Below, in pieces: positions 53,705-62,523 of a stretch of 64,000 bases of DNA. The notes beneath the pieces are model-generated. The model saw only the letters and a list, made by a program, of their open reading frames with translations. It was not told the DNA's origin and made no database searches. Numbering within the stretch: position 1 is the first letter of the stretch; each line of letters begins with the position of its first letter. A program made the position numbers and the translations under genes. The DNA comes from Polaromonas sp. JS666 (GTDB lineage: Bacteria > Pseudomonadota > Gammaproteobacteria > Burkholderiales > Burkholderiaceae_C), in the NCBI RefSeq assembly GCF_000013865.1, contig NC_007948.1, positions 4,386,001-4,450,000 on the forward strand, given 5' to 3'.

Positions 53705-54364
53705 CTACCAGCGCAGGGGCAGCTTCTTGAGCAGCGTAATGCGCTTGGTTTCCATCTCGATGTAACCGCCCTTTTCCAGGTCTTTGAGCAGGCGGCTGAC
53801 CATCTCGCGGGAGGCGCCGACGCGGCTGGCGATTTCCTGGTGCGTGATGGCTTCGAGCGTGACGCCGGCAGCCGTGGTGCTGGTTGTCAGGCCATCCTGC
53901 TTTTCAAGCACCGCGATGAGCCGGCCATACACGTCCAGCAGCGCCATGTTGCGCGCAGCCTCCGTGGCGTCGCGCGCGCGGCGGATGACCCGCATCACCA
54001 GATTAAGGGCAAACTCGGGCGCGCTGGCCAGGTGCTCACCCACTTCGGTGCGGTTGACGACGGCACAGGTGCAGGGCTCCACGGTGATCACCGACGCCGA
54101 GCGGGGCCCGCCATCGAGCGACATTTCACCAAAATAGTCACCCGCATGAATCCTGCCGAAAGTGATCTCCCGGCCGCTTTCGTCCATCGAAAACACCTTG
54201 ACGCTGCCCTTGAGCAGCACAAACAGGCTGTCGCCAATTTCGGCTTCGTTGATCACCACCGCCTTTTTGGGGTAGCTGCGCACCATGCCGCGCACGGCCA
54301 GCGCACGCAATTCGGGGGGCAAACGGGCGTACAGGTCCTCGCCTGAGGCGGTAAATGAACTCAT
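53705..54364 (-). CDS. Crp/Fnr-family transcriptional regulator
   Basis: A 219-aa Crp-family protein. The N-terminal cyclic-nucleotide-binding fold has the phosphate-binding cassette FGEMSLDGGPRSASV, with Glu and Arg as in cAMP-binding proteins. The C-terminal winged helix is ITHQEIASRVGASREMVSRL. It lacks the Fnr cysteines. A cyclic nucleotide may be its ligand, although many Crp-like proteins bind other effectors. It converges on the cyclase cassette, 72 bp from the protease stop, so a link to cAMP made there is attractive but unproven. Confidence 0.92.
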   Translation of the reverse strand: MSSFTASGEDLYARLPPELRALAVRGMVRSYPKKAVVINEAEIGDSLFVLLKGSVKVFSMDESGREITFGRIHAGDYFGEMSLDGGPRSASVITVEPCTCAVVNRTEVGEHLASAPEFALNLVMRVIRRARDATEAARNMALLDVYGRLIAVLEKQDGLTTSTTAAGVTLEAITHQEIASRVGASREMVSRLLKDLEKGGYIEMETKRITLLKKLPLRW

Positions 54365-54577
54365 GATGAGGCGTAATCTAGCACGTTAGCGTCAAAAAGA
54401 CGGGCCTGAGCGTTCAAAAGCGCATGCTGGCGCCGGCAAAACCGGTCTTTTGCGGAGTTCGCAAGCCCCTCAACACGGCTCAAGCCATGCGGCAACACCC
54501 GGAGCAAGGTGCCGGGATAACCAACCAACCTGCCGGCAGCAAGTGGAGGATCGGGTCACGTCACGCCGTGATAACCC

Positions 54578-55246
54578 TCAGTGCATTTTCCCCAGTGGCA
54601 GGGGCGCAATGGGCGGCAGGATGGCCACCCGGTTGACCAGCTCGCGAACGCCGCTGGAAGCGGTTTTGATGCACAGGCTGCGAACATGGCTGCGCACGGT
54701 TGACACAGCCACCTTCATCTGGAGCGCGATTTCCGGGGTGCTCAGGCAGCGGCACAACGAGGCCAGCACCTGCTCTTCGGTGTGCGTGAGGCCATGGCTG
54801 CGGGCAAACGAGCCGAAAACGCCCGAGTCGCAGACGCCCGGGCGCGACAAAAACAGCGCGATGCGTTCGCAGGGTGCCCCCATCTGGCGATTGAGGGGAA
54901 TGACGGCCAGCATGACATCCGCGCCGCTAGCCGTCAACTTGAGCAGACTGCGTTTGCCGTCCACGGCTTTGCCCAAGGCAACCTGGAGTGCCGTGGCATC
55001 GGTGGATGAAACGACTTTGAGTTCACCATGACTGGCGTTCAACACAAAACCACGCGCAAGCTCGCGGCGTGCCGCCTGGTTGGCGTGGAAAATCCGGCCC
55101 TGCACGTTGATGACCAGCACACCATGGGCCAGTTCATCCATCAGCAAGGCCATCAGGTCCGGCTCATTGTCCGTGGCCGCATCCAGGCCACCGGGAGCCA
55201 GCGGCAGACTGGCATTTAAAAGGCCGTTATCCAGCATTGTTTGCAT
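54578..55246 (-). CDS. LuxR-family regulator with PAS-like sensor region
   Basis: A 222-aa protein. The N-terminal half resembles a PAS-like region (LAHGVLVINVQGRIFHANQA). The C-terminal LuxR helix-turn-helix covers about residues 155-205 (HGLTHTEEQVLASLCRCLST, then EIALQMKVAVSTVRSHVRSL). The ATG at 55246 has GGAG about ten bases upstream; longer in-frame extensions are unlikely. Signal and targets are unknown. Confidence 0.88.
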   Translation of the reverse strand: MQTMLDNGLLNASLPLAPGGLDAATDNEPDLMALLMDELAHGVLVINVQGRIFHANQAARRELARGFVLNASHGELKVVSSTDATALQVALGKAVDGKRSLLKLTASGADVMLAVIPLNRQMGAPCERIALFLSRPGVCDSGVFGSFARSHGLTHTEEQVLASLCRCLSTPEIALQMKVAVSTVRSHVRSLCIKTASSGVRELVNRVAILPPIAPLPLGKMH

Positions 55247-55445
55247 ATTCAAGTCGCTCCATCCTCTAAATAGATGAGCGTAGAAAGTCGCGGCTGATCT
55301 GGATAGTGAATCTGGTCGCCGATTTTTGTGCGAAATTACCATGTCAACGGTCCTGGCGCCTCTTGGGCTACCGCCAGCGCCGGGGCATGCGTTGCCTGCG
55401 GCTTGATTGGCATCTCACCGGCCGCACAAACGGCATGAACCTGGC

Positions 55446-56360
55446 TCAGGACAACGGATCGTCCAGCATGGCCAGCGTGGCATTCATGACGGGTGGCAAA
55501 AACGCCAGCTGCACATGGGCGGCGCCGCGCACCAGGCGGTTATCGGCCCCGGGCAGGGTGGCGGTCGAGGCTGGAAACACGATGTTGTCGCAGTTGGAAT
55601 ACCAGCAGGTAAAGAGCGTGTGGCGATCCTCGGGCATCTGATGGTCCAGCTGCGCCTGCCAGTCGGACAGCAAACGCATTTGGCGGCTGTTGTGGCCATG
55701 ACCGAAGCGCGCCAGCCAGGTACCGCTGTGCGGCGTTCCTATGGTCACCACCTGGAACACCCGGGCCTCGGCTTTCATGTGCTTGAGCCAGGCCCTGGCG
55801 GCCAGCCCGCCCATGCTGTGGCAGACCAGCAGCGGCGGCAAGCCGGTGGCGCGGGTGACCTGCTGGACGGCTTCTTCGATCTGCGGCGCATAGTCGTCGA
55901 TCGATCCGAACAGGGGCTCCAGGCTGAGGGCTATGAAGGCGTGCCCCCGGCCCTGCAGGCGTTGCAACCAGGGAGTCCACAAACCGCGGTTGCAGAAAAA
56001 GCCATGCACAAACACCACGCCGCGCCGCCCGTGGACCACGGCGTGCGGTGCAAGCTGGTCCGGGATGGCATTGGCACGAAAGGGCTGGCGCCAGCAGAAC
56101 ACCTGCGGCGCCGTCCATGTTTCGCCCAGCCAGGCACGCAAAAGCTCTTTCCAGGTGGCTTCAGGCACCGGCACCGGGTCTGCCTTGTTGATCACCCGAA
56201 GCAGCATGAATTCGATGGCAAGAAAGGCCGCATGGCCAAAGGTGATCACCAGGAACCCCGCCATGGCCAGCCAGGGCCTGCTGCTGCCGAAGTAAAGCAG
56301 CCAGCCGCAGGCCGCGGCCACCAGGGTCAGGGTGATGAGTCTTTGTAGATGTGCCAGCAT
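55446..56360 (-). CDS. Membrane-anchored alpha/beta-hydrolase (lipase-like)
   Basis: A 304-aa protein. Two hydrophobic segments near the N-terminus (about residues 8-25 and 30-55) anchor it. The alpha/beta-hydrolase domain begins with the oxyanion region GVVFVHGFFCNRGLW, the nucleophile elbow is LLVCHSMGGLAARAW and the His is in RGAAHVQLAFLP. It is related to triacylglycerol lipase-like esterases (permease/lipase type). It lies next to the GMC oxidoreductase gene, 50 bp away on the same strand. Confidence 0.9.
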   Translation of the reverse strand: MLAHLQRLITLTLVAAACGWLLYFGSSRPWLAMAGFLVITFGHAAFLAIEFMLLRVINKADPVPVPEATWKELLRAWLGETWTAPQVFCWRQPFRANAIPDQLAPHAVVHGRRGVVFVHGFFCNRGLWTPWLQRLQGRGHAFIALSLEPLFGSIDDYAPQIEEAVQQVTRATGLPPLLVCHSMGGLAARAWLKHMKAEARVFQVVTIGTPHSGTWLARFGHGHNSRQMRLLSDWQAQLDHQMPEDRHTLFTCWYSNCDNIVFPASTATLPGADNRLVRGAAHVQLAFLPPVMNATLAMLDDPLS

Positions 56361-56409
56361 GGAGCAACAAGCGCAGGCCTGCAGTATCTCAGGCCCTTAC
56401 CTCAGGCCC

Positions 56410-58035
56410 TCAGGCCAGTGCGACATCCCGACCGGACAGCCGTTTGGCCAGATCCTGCGCGAGACGGTTCACCGCGCCGTAAATCGACAGCTGCGGATTG
56501 GCACCGATGCTGGTGGGAAACAGGGAGCCGTCATGAATCGACAGGTTGTCCAACTGCCAATGCACGCCGTCGGGGCGCGTCACGCCCAGGCGCTCGGCGC
56601 CTGCCAGTCCGCAGCCGCCCATGACGTGCGCGCTCACGACCTTGGTGAGCCTGGGTTTCATCGGCAGCGCCTTCACGGCTTCACGGGCCTGCGCCCACGA
56701 GGTGTAGGGCCGCGCCATCTCATGCAGGGGCAACACCTGCCGGGCACCCGCGGCAAACTGGATTTCCATCATGGACAGCAGCGCGCGGCGGCCGCCCTCC
56801 ATCACATAGTCGGTCAGCGGATAGTCCAGCACGGCGGAGTCGTCGCTGCGCAGCTTGACCTTGCCGCCAGGCGACTCCTCATGAAAGCCATCGCGCAGCA
56901 GCGCCAGCAGCGTATGGTTGTGGGGAAATGACGTGAGCAGATCATGCTGCCCCTGGCCGAAGCCTGGCACCGTTGACGCAAAAATCACGGGGTGCAGCGG
57001 CGGCGCCTCCAGCTTGTAGCCGATGGGGCCGTCCAGTGGCTGGGTGTCCAGAAAATGATCGGAGTAGATGGCTTGCGGCGCGCCATTCCAGGCCTCCACT
57101 TTTTGCTCGAACACACTGGACGACATCACCACGGGATGCAGGAAAGTCCTGGCGCCCAGCCGGCCGTGCGGGTCGGGTGCGCCCGAGCGCAGCAGCACCG
57201 CCGGCGAGTTGATGGCGCCACCGGCCAGCACGTAGTGTTTTGCTTTTATTTTTATAACTTCGCCTGATGGGTTTACAGGGGCCAATGCCCCATTAGGCGC
57301 GACAGCCCGGCAAATCAGCGCGGTCACCTTGCCATTGGCGAACTCAAACTTCTCGGCGCGGGTTTCGGTTAGCAGCTGCGCGCCCCGATCGAGCGCGGCG
57401 GGGATGGAGGTGACCAGCATGGACTGCTTGGCGTTGGTGGGGCAGCCCAGCCCGCACGACCCCAGATTCCAGCAGTCTTTGACATTGCGCGAAATGACGG
57501 CGACAGGAATCCCGAGCGCGGCCGCACCGCGGCGCAGCAAGTCGTTGTTCTCGTTGGGCGCGACGCGCCATGGCTGGATGTTCAGTCGCTGCTCGGCCTG
57601 CGCGAAGTACGGCGCCAGGGCTGGGGCGGTGTAGCCGCTCAGGCCAAACCGGTCTTGCCAGAATTGAAGCGTGGCGGGCGGAGTGCGAAAAGAACTGGTC
57701 CAGTTGACCGTGGTGGAACCACCGACGCAGCGCCCCTGCAGGATGTTGATGGCCTTATCTTCGGTTTTGCGGGCAGCGCTTTCCTGGTAGAGCGAAGGAT
57801 ACGCTTCGGACTCCTTCTGGTTGAAGTCGCTGCTGCTCTTCAAGGGCCCCTCTTCGATGATGAGCACCTGCAGCCCGGCCTTGGCCAGCAACTCGGCCGT
57901 GATGCCGGCACCCGCGCCACTGCCAATGATGGCTACATCGCAAACAATTTTTGCCGGGACAGGGCCCAGCGCGCCACCCGAGACTTTCCAGCCGCGCTGA
58001 ATGCCCTCGCGGATCGGGTCGCTCATTTGACTCAT
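56410..58035 (-). CDS. GMC-family oxidoreductase
   Basis: A 541-aa FAD oxidoreductase. The FAD motif is VAIIGSGAGAGITAELLAKA, the GMC signature region is INILQGRCVGGSTTVNWTSS, and the C-terminal block is VVSAHVMGGCGLAG with SLFPTSIGANPQLSIYGAVN holding the active-site His/Asn type residues. It has no signal peptide. The gene upstream encodes a Tat-signal partner, so the complex may reach the periplasm by hitch-hiking. The alcohol or sugar substrate is unknown. An alternative start at 58026 lies 9 bp downstream. Confidence 0.92.
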   Translation of the reverse strand: MSQMSDPIREGIQRGWKVSGGALGPVPAKIVCDVAIIGSGAGAGITAELLAKAGLQVLIIEEGPLKSSSDFNQKESEAYPSLYQESAARKTEDKAINILQGRCVGGSTTVNWTSSFRTPPATLQFWQDRFGLSGYTAPALAPYFAQAEQRLNIQPWRVAPNENNDLLRRGAAALGIPVAVISRNVKDCWNLGSCGLGCPTNAKQSMLVTSIPAALDRGAQLLTETRAEKFEFANGKVTALICRAVAPNGALAPVNPSGEVIKIKAKHYVLAGGAINSPAVLLRSGAPDPHGRLGARTFLHPVVMSSSVFEQKVEAWNGAPQAIYSDHFLDTQPLDGPIGYKLEAPPLHPVIFASTVPGFGQGQHDLLTSFPHNHTLLALLRDGFHEESPGGKVKLRSDDSAVLDYPLTDYVMEGGRRALLSMMEIQFAAGARQVLPLHEMARPYTSWAQAREAVKALPMKPRLTKVVSAHVMGGCGLAGAERLGVTRPDGVHWQLDNLSIHDGSLFPTSIGANPQLSIYGAVNRLAQDLAKRLSGRDVALA

Positions 58036-58049
58036 GCCGGTATTGATCC

Positions 58050-58556
58050 TCAGATTTTCAGGGGGCCGGGATACCCCAGCATGGACCAGCTGGCCTGATC
58101 CGAGAAGTAGGCGCTCGCCGTGATGTCGTGGAGTGCCGCATAGGCCTGCTGCCGCAAGGCGAGGCTGGACAGGCGCATGTTCTGCAGCACCTGCTGGATG
58201 TCGGCGACAGCCGCCTCGGCCCACGGCTGGGCAAGGCCGGCAAATGTGCGGCGACCCGCCGCGCTGGCCAGCAATGACAGCAGTTGCGACAACTCGCTTT
58301 GCGCGTGAGGTGGTAGTGATTGCACGAGGGCATCAATCCGATGGAGCAAGCCCTTGAGCGCCATCTGGCGTGCAGCGGGATCAACCGGCAGGCTCTTGTC
58401 GAGAACAGCCTGGGCAACAGCCGCAAACACCCCGCGCCCGGCAGAACTCAATGAACCACGCTCGAGCCCGGGCTGCAGCAGGGCCGCAGCGCCACCGGCC
58501 AACGCAAGCACGGCCGCCGAGACCATGCCGAGCTTGAGAAGCGTTCGCCTTTGCAT
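58050..58556 (-). CDS. Small Tat-signal subunit of the GMC oxidoreductase
   Basis: A 168-aa protein starting MQRRTLLKLGMVSAAVLALA, a twin-arginine signal. The mature part is helical (VFAAVAQAVLDKSLPVD; LGYPGP near the end) and fits the gluconate 2-dehydrogenase subunit 3-like group that pairs with GMC enzymes. Its stop is 14 bp before the GMC start, so the two are co-transcribed. It probably carries the catalytic subunit across the membrane. Confidence 0.82.
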   Translation of the reverse strand: MQRRTLLKLGMVSAAVLALAGGAAALLQPGLERGSLSSAGRGVFAAVAQAVLDKSLPVDPAARQMALKGLLHRIDALVQSLPPHAQSELSQLLSLLASAAGRRTFAGLAQPWAEAAVADIQQVLQNMRLSSLALRQQAYAALHDITASAYFSDQASWSMLGYPGPLKI

Positions 58557-58623
58557 GCGGGAAGTTTCTCATAGGCTCCCGCATTTCAATAGAGCACCGT
58601 ACCTAGATAAACTCCGGGTTTGT

Positions 58624-59370
58624 ATGAACTCAACTGCAAACGATATCCAGGATGCGCTGCAAGCTGTAGCCGGGATTCGGCAGTTGCATGCGGCGGATCC
58701 CGCACTGGCACGGGCCAGCGCTGAAATCAAGCGTTTTCAGGCGCGCCGCTTTGAGGCCACTTACGTTGACCTTCTGCACAGCCCGCGCTATAAAACCGCT
58801 GCCTCCTTCTTCCTGCAGGAGCTGTACAGCGACCAGGACTACACCGAGCGTGACCAGCAGTTTGCCCGCATCGCCAACACCATCGCCAGGATCTTTCCGC
58901 AGCCCGTTGTGAACACGGCGGCTGCGCTGGCCGAGGCGCATGCGTTGACGGAGAAGCTGGACGACCTGATGGCCCGGCAGTGGCTGGCTGACAAGTCGAC
59001 CCCTTCGGGCGGCAGCGAGTGCGCGCGCTACATCCGGTGCTGGCGCCGCGTGGGGGACGCGGGTGCACGGCAGAGGCAGCTCGACATGGTGCTTCACCTG
59101 GGGCACGAATTGAACCACCTGACGCGCAAGCCGGGACTGCGCATGCTGCTCAAGATGATGCGCCGGCCGGCAGCTGCTGCGGGGCTGAGTTCGCTGCAGC
59201 ATTTTCTGGAAGCCGGCTTTGACGCTTTTGCCGACATGCGAGGGGCGGACGACTTCCTGGAGTTGATAGCCAAGCGTGAAGCAGAGTGGATTCGCTCGCT
59301 GTTTGAGAGCGAGGCTGTCACCTGCGAGACCCAATTGAGCCATTTACTGGCTGCCGGCGCACGGCATTAG
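58624..59370 (+). CDS. Conserved hypothetical protein, 248 aa
   Basis: The sequence has a motif typical of a widespread proteobacterial family of unknown function: YVDLLHSPRYKTAASFFLQE, followed by LYSDQDYTERDQQFARIANT. It is mostly helical with many charged residues and no signal peptide or TM segments. The ATG at 58624 is preferred because the coding-like sequence begins there; upstream in-frame ATGs lie in the Tat gene's promoter. It is divergent from the Tat-subunit gene and lies 58 bp before fadD on the same strand. Confidence 0.75.
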   Translation: MNSTANDIQDALQAVAGIRQLHAADPALARASAEIKRFQARRFEATYVDLLHSPRYKTAASFFLQELYSDQDYTERDQQFARIANTIARIFPQPVVNTAAALAEAHALTEKLDDLMARQWLADKSTPSGGSECARYIRCWRRVGDAGARQRQLDMVLHLGHELNHLTRKPGLRMLLKMMRRPAAAAGLSSLQHFLEAGFDAFADMRGADDFLELIAKREAEWIRSLFESEAVTCETQLSHLLAAGARH

Positions 59371-59428
59371 GACAAGCCCCATGGGTCTTCTGCTGCAGGG
59401 CTTACACAATGAGCCGCAAGGAGTTTGT

Positions 59429-61114
59429 ATGAACAGGCATTGGCTCACAAGTTACCCCGAGGGCGTCCCTCACGAAATCGATCCGGAACAGTTCCGTTCG
59501 CTCAACCAGCTGCTGGAAGACTCCTTCAGGAAGAATGCGTCGAAACCGTTTTCGGTCTGCATGGACCGCTGGATGTCTTACGCCCAGCTGGATGACTTGT
59601 CGTCGGCCCTGGGGGCCTGGCTGCAAAGTCTGGGGCTGGAGCCGGGCGCACGGGTGGCCATCATGCTGCCCAACATTCCCCAGTTCGCGGTAACCATGGC
59701 AGCCGTGCTGCGTGCCGGCTATACCTGCGTGAACGTGAATCCGCTCTATACCGCGCGTGAACTGGAGCACCAGCTCAAGGACTCCGGCGCCACCACGATT
59801 GTCATTCTCGAAAACTTTGCGGGCACGCTGGCCGAAGTCGTTGAGCGGACGCCGGTCAAGAACATCGTCATGGCGTCCATGGGCGATCTGCTTGGCTTCT
59901 GGTACGGAGCCTGGATCACCTTTGCAGTCCGCCACCTGGCCAAGCTGGTACCGGCTTACAAGCTGCCGCTCGGTGACGGCCGTACCGTGACCACTTTCAG
60001 CCAGGCTGTTGCCGACGGCGCCAAGCGCTCGCTCGCGCCTGCGCAAAGCAATCTGGATTCGATCGCCTTTCTGCAGTACACCGGCGGGACCACGGGCTTG
60101 TCGAAGGGAGCGGTACTCACCCACCGCAATATCGTCGCCGCCATCTTGCAGGCCGAAGCCTGGTTTACTCCGGCGCTGCGGCGGATCGGCGATGTGAGCA
60201 CAACGAACAACATTGCGGCACTGCCGCTGTATCACATCTTCGCGCTCACCCTGTGCCTGCTCACCATGCGCTGGGGCGCGCATTTGACACTGGTCCCGAA
60301 TCCGCGTGACTTTGGCAAATTCATTGAGGTGCTGAAAAAGCGGCCCTTCCATTTGCTGCCGGGAGTCAACACCCTGTTCAATGCCTTGCTGCAGCATCCA
60401 CAGTTCAAGACTGTGGACTTTTCCAGCCTGTGCGTCTCCCAGGCAGGTGGCATGGCGGCGTCTGCGGGTACCGCCAAGCAGTGGCTGCAAGTCACCGGCT
60501 GCCCCATGATCGAGGGCTGGGGCATGAGTGAGACCTGCGCCATCGGGACGAACAACCCGGTGACAAACCGGGAATTCACCGGCACCATCGGGTTGCCGCT
60601 ACCCAGCATTGAGCTGGCCATCAAGGGCGAGGATGGCAACTCACTTGCGCCCGGCGAGTCGGGCGAGATCTGCATCAGGGGCCCGCAGGTGATGACCGGC
60701 TATTACCGCCAGCCAGACGAAAATGAGAAGGCGTTTACCCGCGACGGTTTTATGCGCACCGGCGACATCGGCATCATGGATGAGCGCGGGTACACCAAAA
60801 TTGTGGACCGCAAGAAGGACATGATCATTGTTTCGGGTTTCAATGTCTTCCCGAATGAGCTGGAGAACGTGATTTCCTTGTGCCCCGGCGTCGTGGAGTG
60901 CGCGGCCATTGGGATCGCTGATGACAAGCAGGGCGAAGCCATCAAGGTGTTTGTCGTGAAGAACGACCCTACGCTGACTGAAGATGATGTAAGCGCCTAT
61001 TGCAAACAGCATTTCACGGGCTACAAACGTCCCAAGTACATCGAATTTCGCGATGATCTTCCCAAATCCAATGTCGGGAAAATCCTCAGGCGCGAACTCC
61101 GCGCAGCGGCCTGA
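59429..61114 (+). CDS. fadD: Long-chain fatty-acid-CoA ligase
   Basis: A 561-aa acyl-adenylate-forming enzyme of the FadD type. The AMP-binding motif is LQYTGGTTGLSKGAVLTHRN, the adenylate segment is EGWGMSETCAIGT, and the hinge and C-terminal Lys are in FMRTGDIGIMDERGYTKIVD and LPKSNVGKILRREL. It activates long-chain fatty acids with ATP and CoA on entry into beta-oxidation. CAAGGAG precedes the ATG at 59429. An MBL-fold gene follows 24 bp later and may act with it. Confidence 0.95.
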   Translation: MNRHWLTSYPEGVPHEIDPEQFRSLNQLLEDSFRKNASKPFSVCMDRWMSYAQLDDLSSALGAWLQSLGLEPGARVAIMLPNIPQFAVTMAAVLRAGYTCVNVNPLYTARELEHQLKDSGATTIVILENFAGTLAEVVERTPVKNIVMASMGDLLGFWYGAWITFAVRHLAKLVPAYKLPLGDGRTVTTFSQAVADGAKRSLAPAQSNLDSIAFLQYTGGTTGLSKGAVLTHRNIVAAILQAEAWFTPALRRIGDVSTTNNIAALPLYHIFALTLCLLTMRWGAHLTLVPNPRDFGKFIEVLKKRPFHLLPGVNTLFNALLQHPQFKTVDFSSLCVSQAGGMAASAGTAKQWLQVTGCPMIEGWGMSETCAIGTNNPVTNREFTGTIGLPLPSIELAIKGEDGNSLAPGESGEICIRGPQVMTGYYRQPDENEKAFTRDGFMRTGDIGIMDERGYTKIVDRKKDMIIVSGFNVFPNELENVISLCPGVVECAAIGIADDKQGEAIKVFVVKNDPTLTEDDVSAYCKQHFTGYKRPKYIEFRDDLPKSNVGKILRRELRAAA

Positions 61115-61138
61115 CGCCCGGCCCGCAGTATTACGCGA

Positions 61139-62059
61139 ATGACCACGCCCACCTTGCCTGGCGGTATGCATGTTTTTGAGCGCGGATGGCTATCGTCCAA
61201 CAATATCCTGTTTGTGGATGGCGAGGACAGCTTAATGGTGGACAGTGGCTACTGCAGCCACTCGGCACAGACGCTATCGCTGGTGGAGGCTGCACTGGGT
61301 GGACGAAGCCTTGATTTTCTCGTCAATACCCATTTGCACAGCGATCACTGTGGCGGCAATGCGGCTTTGCAGGCCCGTTATCCAGATATGGAAACATGGA
61401 TCCCGCCCGGCCATGCACAGCAGGTCGCCCAGTGGGACCCGGTAGCCCTGACCTATCAGCCAACCGGTCAGCTTTGCCCGCGTTTCGGGTTCGACCAGAC
61501 GCTTCAGCCAGGTACGCAAGTACCATTTGGCGCGAGCAATTGGCAGGTCCATGCGGCAACTGGACATGACCCCCACTCACTGGTATTTTTTGAACCTGCC
61601 GAAAGGGTGCTCATATCTGCCGACGCTCTGTGGGAAAACGGTTTTGGCGTGGTCTTTCCGGAGCTGGAGGGAGTCGATGCCTTTGCAGAGGTTGCCGCAA
61701 CACTGGACATGATTGAGCGCCTGGCGCCGAAAACCGTGATCCCGGGGCACGGCCGGGTTTTCGCCTACACCCCCGAGGTCCTGGCTCGCGCACGCCAGCG
61801 CCTCGACGCCTTTGTCAGCAACCCCGTCAAACACGCACACCATGCGGCAAAGGTGCTGCTCAAATTCAAACTGCTCGAAACCCAAAGGCAATCCTTTGAT
61901 GAATTCACGCAGTGGGCCACCAGGACGCCCTATTTCATGTTGCTCAATGAACAATTTTTTGGGAGTGTCCCGCTTCGCCCGTGGATAGAGCATCTGTGCC
62001 TGGAGCTGGTCAGCGCCGGCGTGGCCCGAAGAGAAGGCGCCTATCTGCTGAATGCTTGA
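61139..62059 (+). CDS. MBL-fold metallo-hydrolase
   Basis: A 306-aa metallo-beta-lactamase-fold protein. The zinc motif is VNTHLHSDHCGGNAALQ; further ligands are in HAATGHDPHSLVF, LISADALWENGFG and VIPGHGRVFAYTP. It is distinct from the MBL protein at 19860-21044. It starts 24 bp after fadD, so the genes are probably co-transcribed and it may hydrolyse an acyl-CoA or lactone. The exact substrate is unknown. Confidence 0.92.
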   Translation: MTTPTLPGGMHVFERGWLSSNNILFVDGEDSLMVDSGYCSHSAQTLSLVEAALGGRSLDFLVNTHLHSDHCGGNAALQARYPDMETWIPPGHAQQVAQWDPVALTYQPTGQLCPRFGFDQTLQPGTQVPFGASNWQVHAATGHDPHSLVFFEPAERVLISADALWENGFGVVFPELEGVDAFAEVAATLDMIERLAPKTVIPGHGRVFAYTPEVLARARQRLDAFVSNPVKHAHHAAKVLLKFKLLETQRQSFDEFTQWATRTPYFMLLNEQFFGSVPLRPWIEHLCLELVSAGVARREGAYLLNA

Positions 62060-62131
62060 CTCACGCGGTGTTGCTGAAGCGAGCTACGAACCACGAACCT
62101 GGTGCCGCTGTTTTATCCCAGGCAAGTGAAA

Positions 62132-62168
62132 TGCAAAAAAGCCCACATCATTGGATGCGGGCTTCTTA
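62132..62168 (-). terminator. Second terminator downstream of the rRNA operon
   Basis: GCCCACATC and GATGCGGGC form a stem (one mismatch) with a 4-nt loop; on the minus strand it is followed by TTTTTTG. It lies about 50 bp beyond the first terminator and should end any read-through from the rRNA genes. It could also act for the convergent MBL transcript. Confidence 0.8.
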
Positions 62169-62211
62169 CTTCAGATTTCTTATTTTAGGTGCCAACTGAA
62201 ATCGTTGGCAC

Positions 62212-62252
62212 AAAAGAAAACGCCCAGCTGATCAAAAATCAACCGGGCGTTC
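62212..62252 (-). terminator. First terminator downstream of 5S rRNA
   Basis: AACGCCCAGCTGATC and GATTTTTGATC-type arms give a hairpin with AACGCCC/GGGCGTT at its base. On the minus strand it is followed by a T-rich tract (TTTTCTTTT). It lies 13 bp after the 5S gene end. Confidence 0.85.
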
Positions 62253-62264
62253 CTCGCTGTAAGA

Positions 62265-62378
62265 GCCTGACGATGTCCTACTTTCACACGGGAATCCGCA
62301 CTATCATCGGCGCTAAGTCGTTTCACTGTCCTGTTCGGGATGGGAAGGAGTGGTACCAACTTGCTATGGTCATCAGGC
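62265..62378 (-). rRNA. rrf: 5S ribosomal RNA
   Basis: On the minus strand this reads GCCTGATGACCATAGCAAGT, then TCCCATCCCGAACAGG, GACAGTGAAACGACTTAGCG and a GACATCGTCAGGC end, which is the 5S pattern. The two ends pair. Length is about 114 nt. It follows 23S rRNA after a spacer of about 145 nt (62379-62523) in which I see no tRNA. Confidence 0.95.
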
Positions 62379-62523
62379 ATAACTTTTTGATCGATTGTTC
62401 GGAGAACAACCCATCGAATTCATAGAGCAAATCAGCTTTTATTTAGTAGTTGCACATCCGGTTGGGGATGCGTCTTTTGAATGCGTCAACTTGGCATAAC
62501 AACTTTGAATGAATCAAAGTTAT

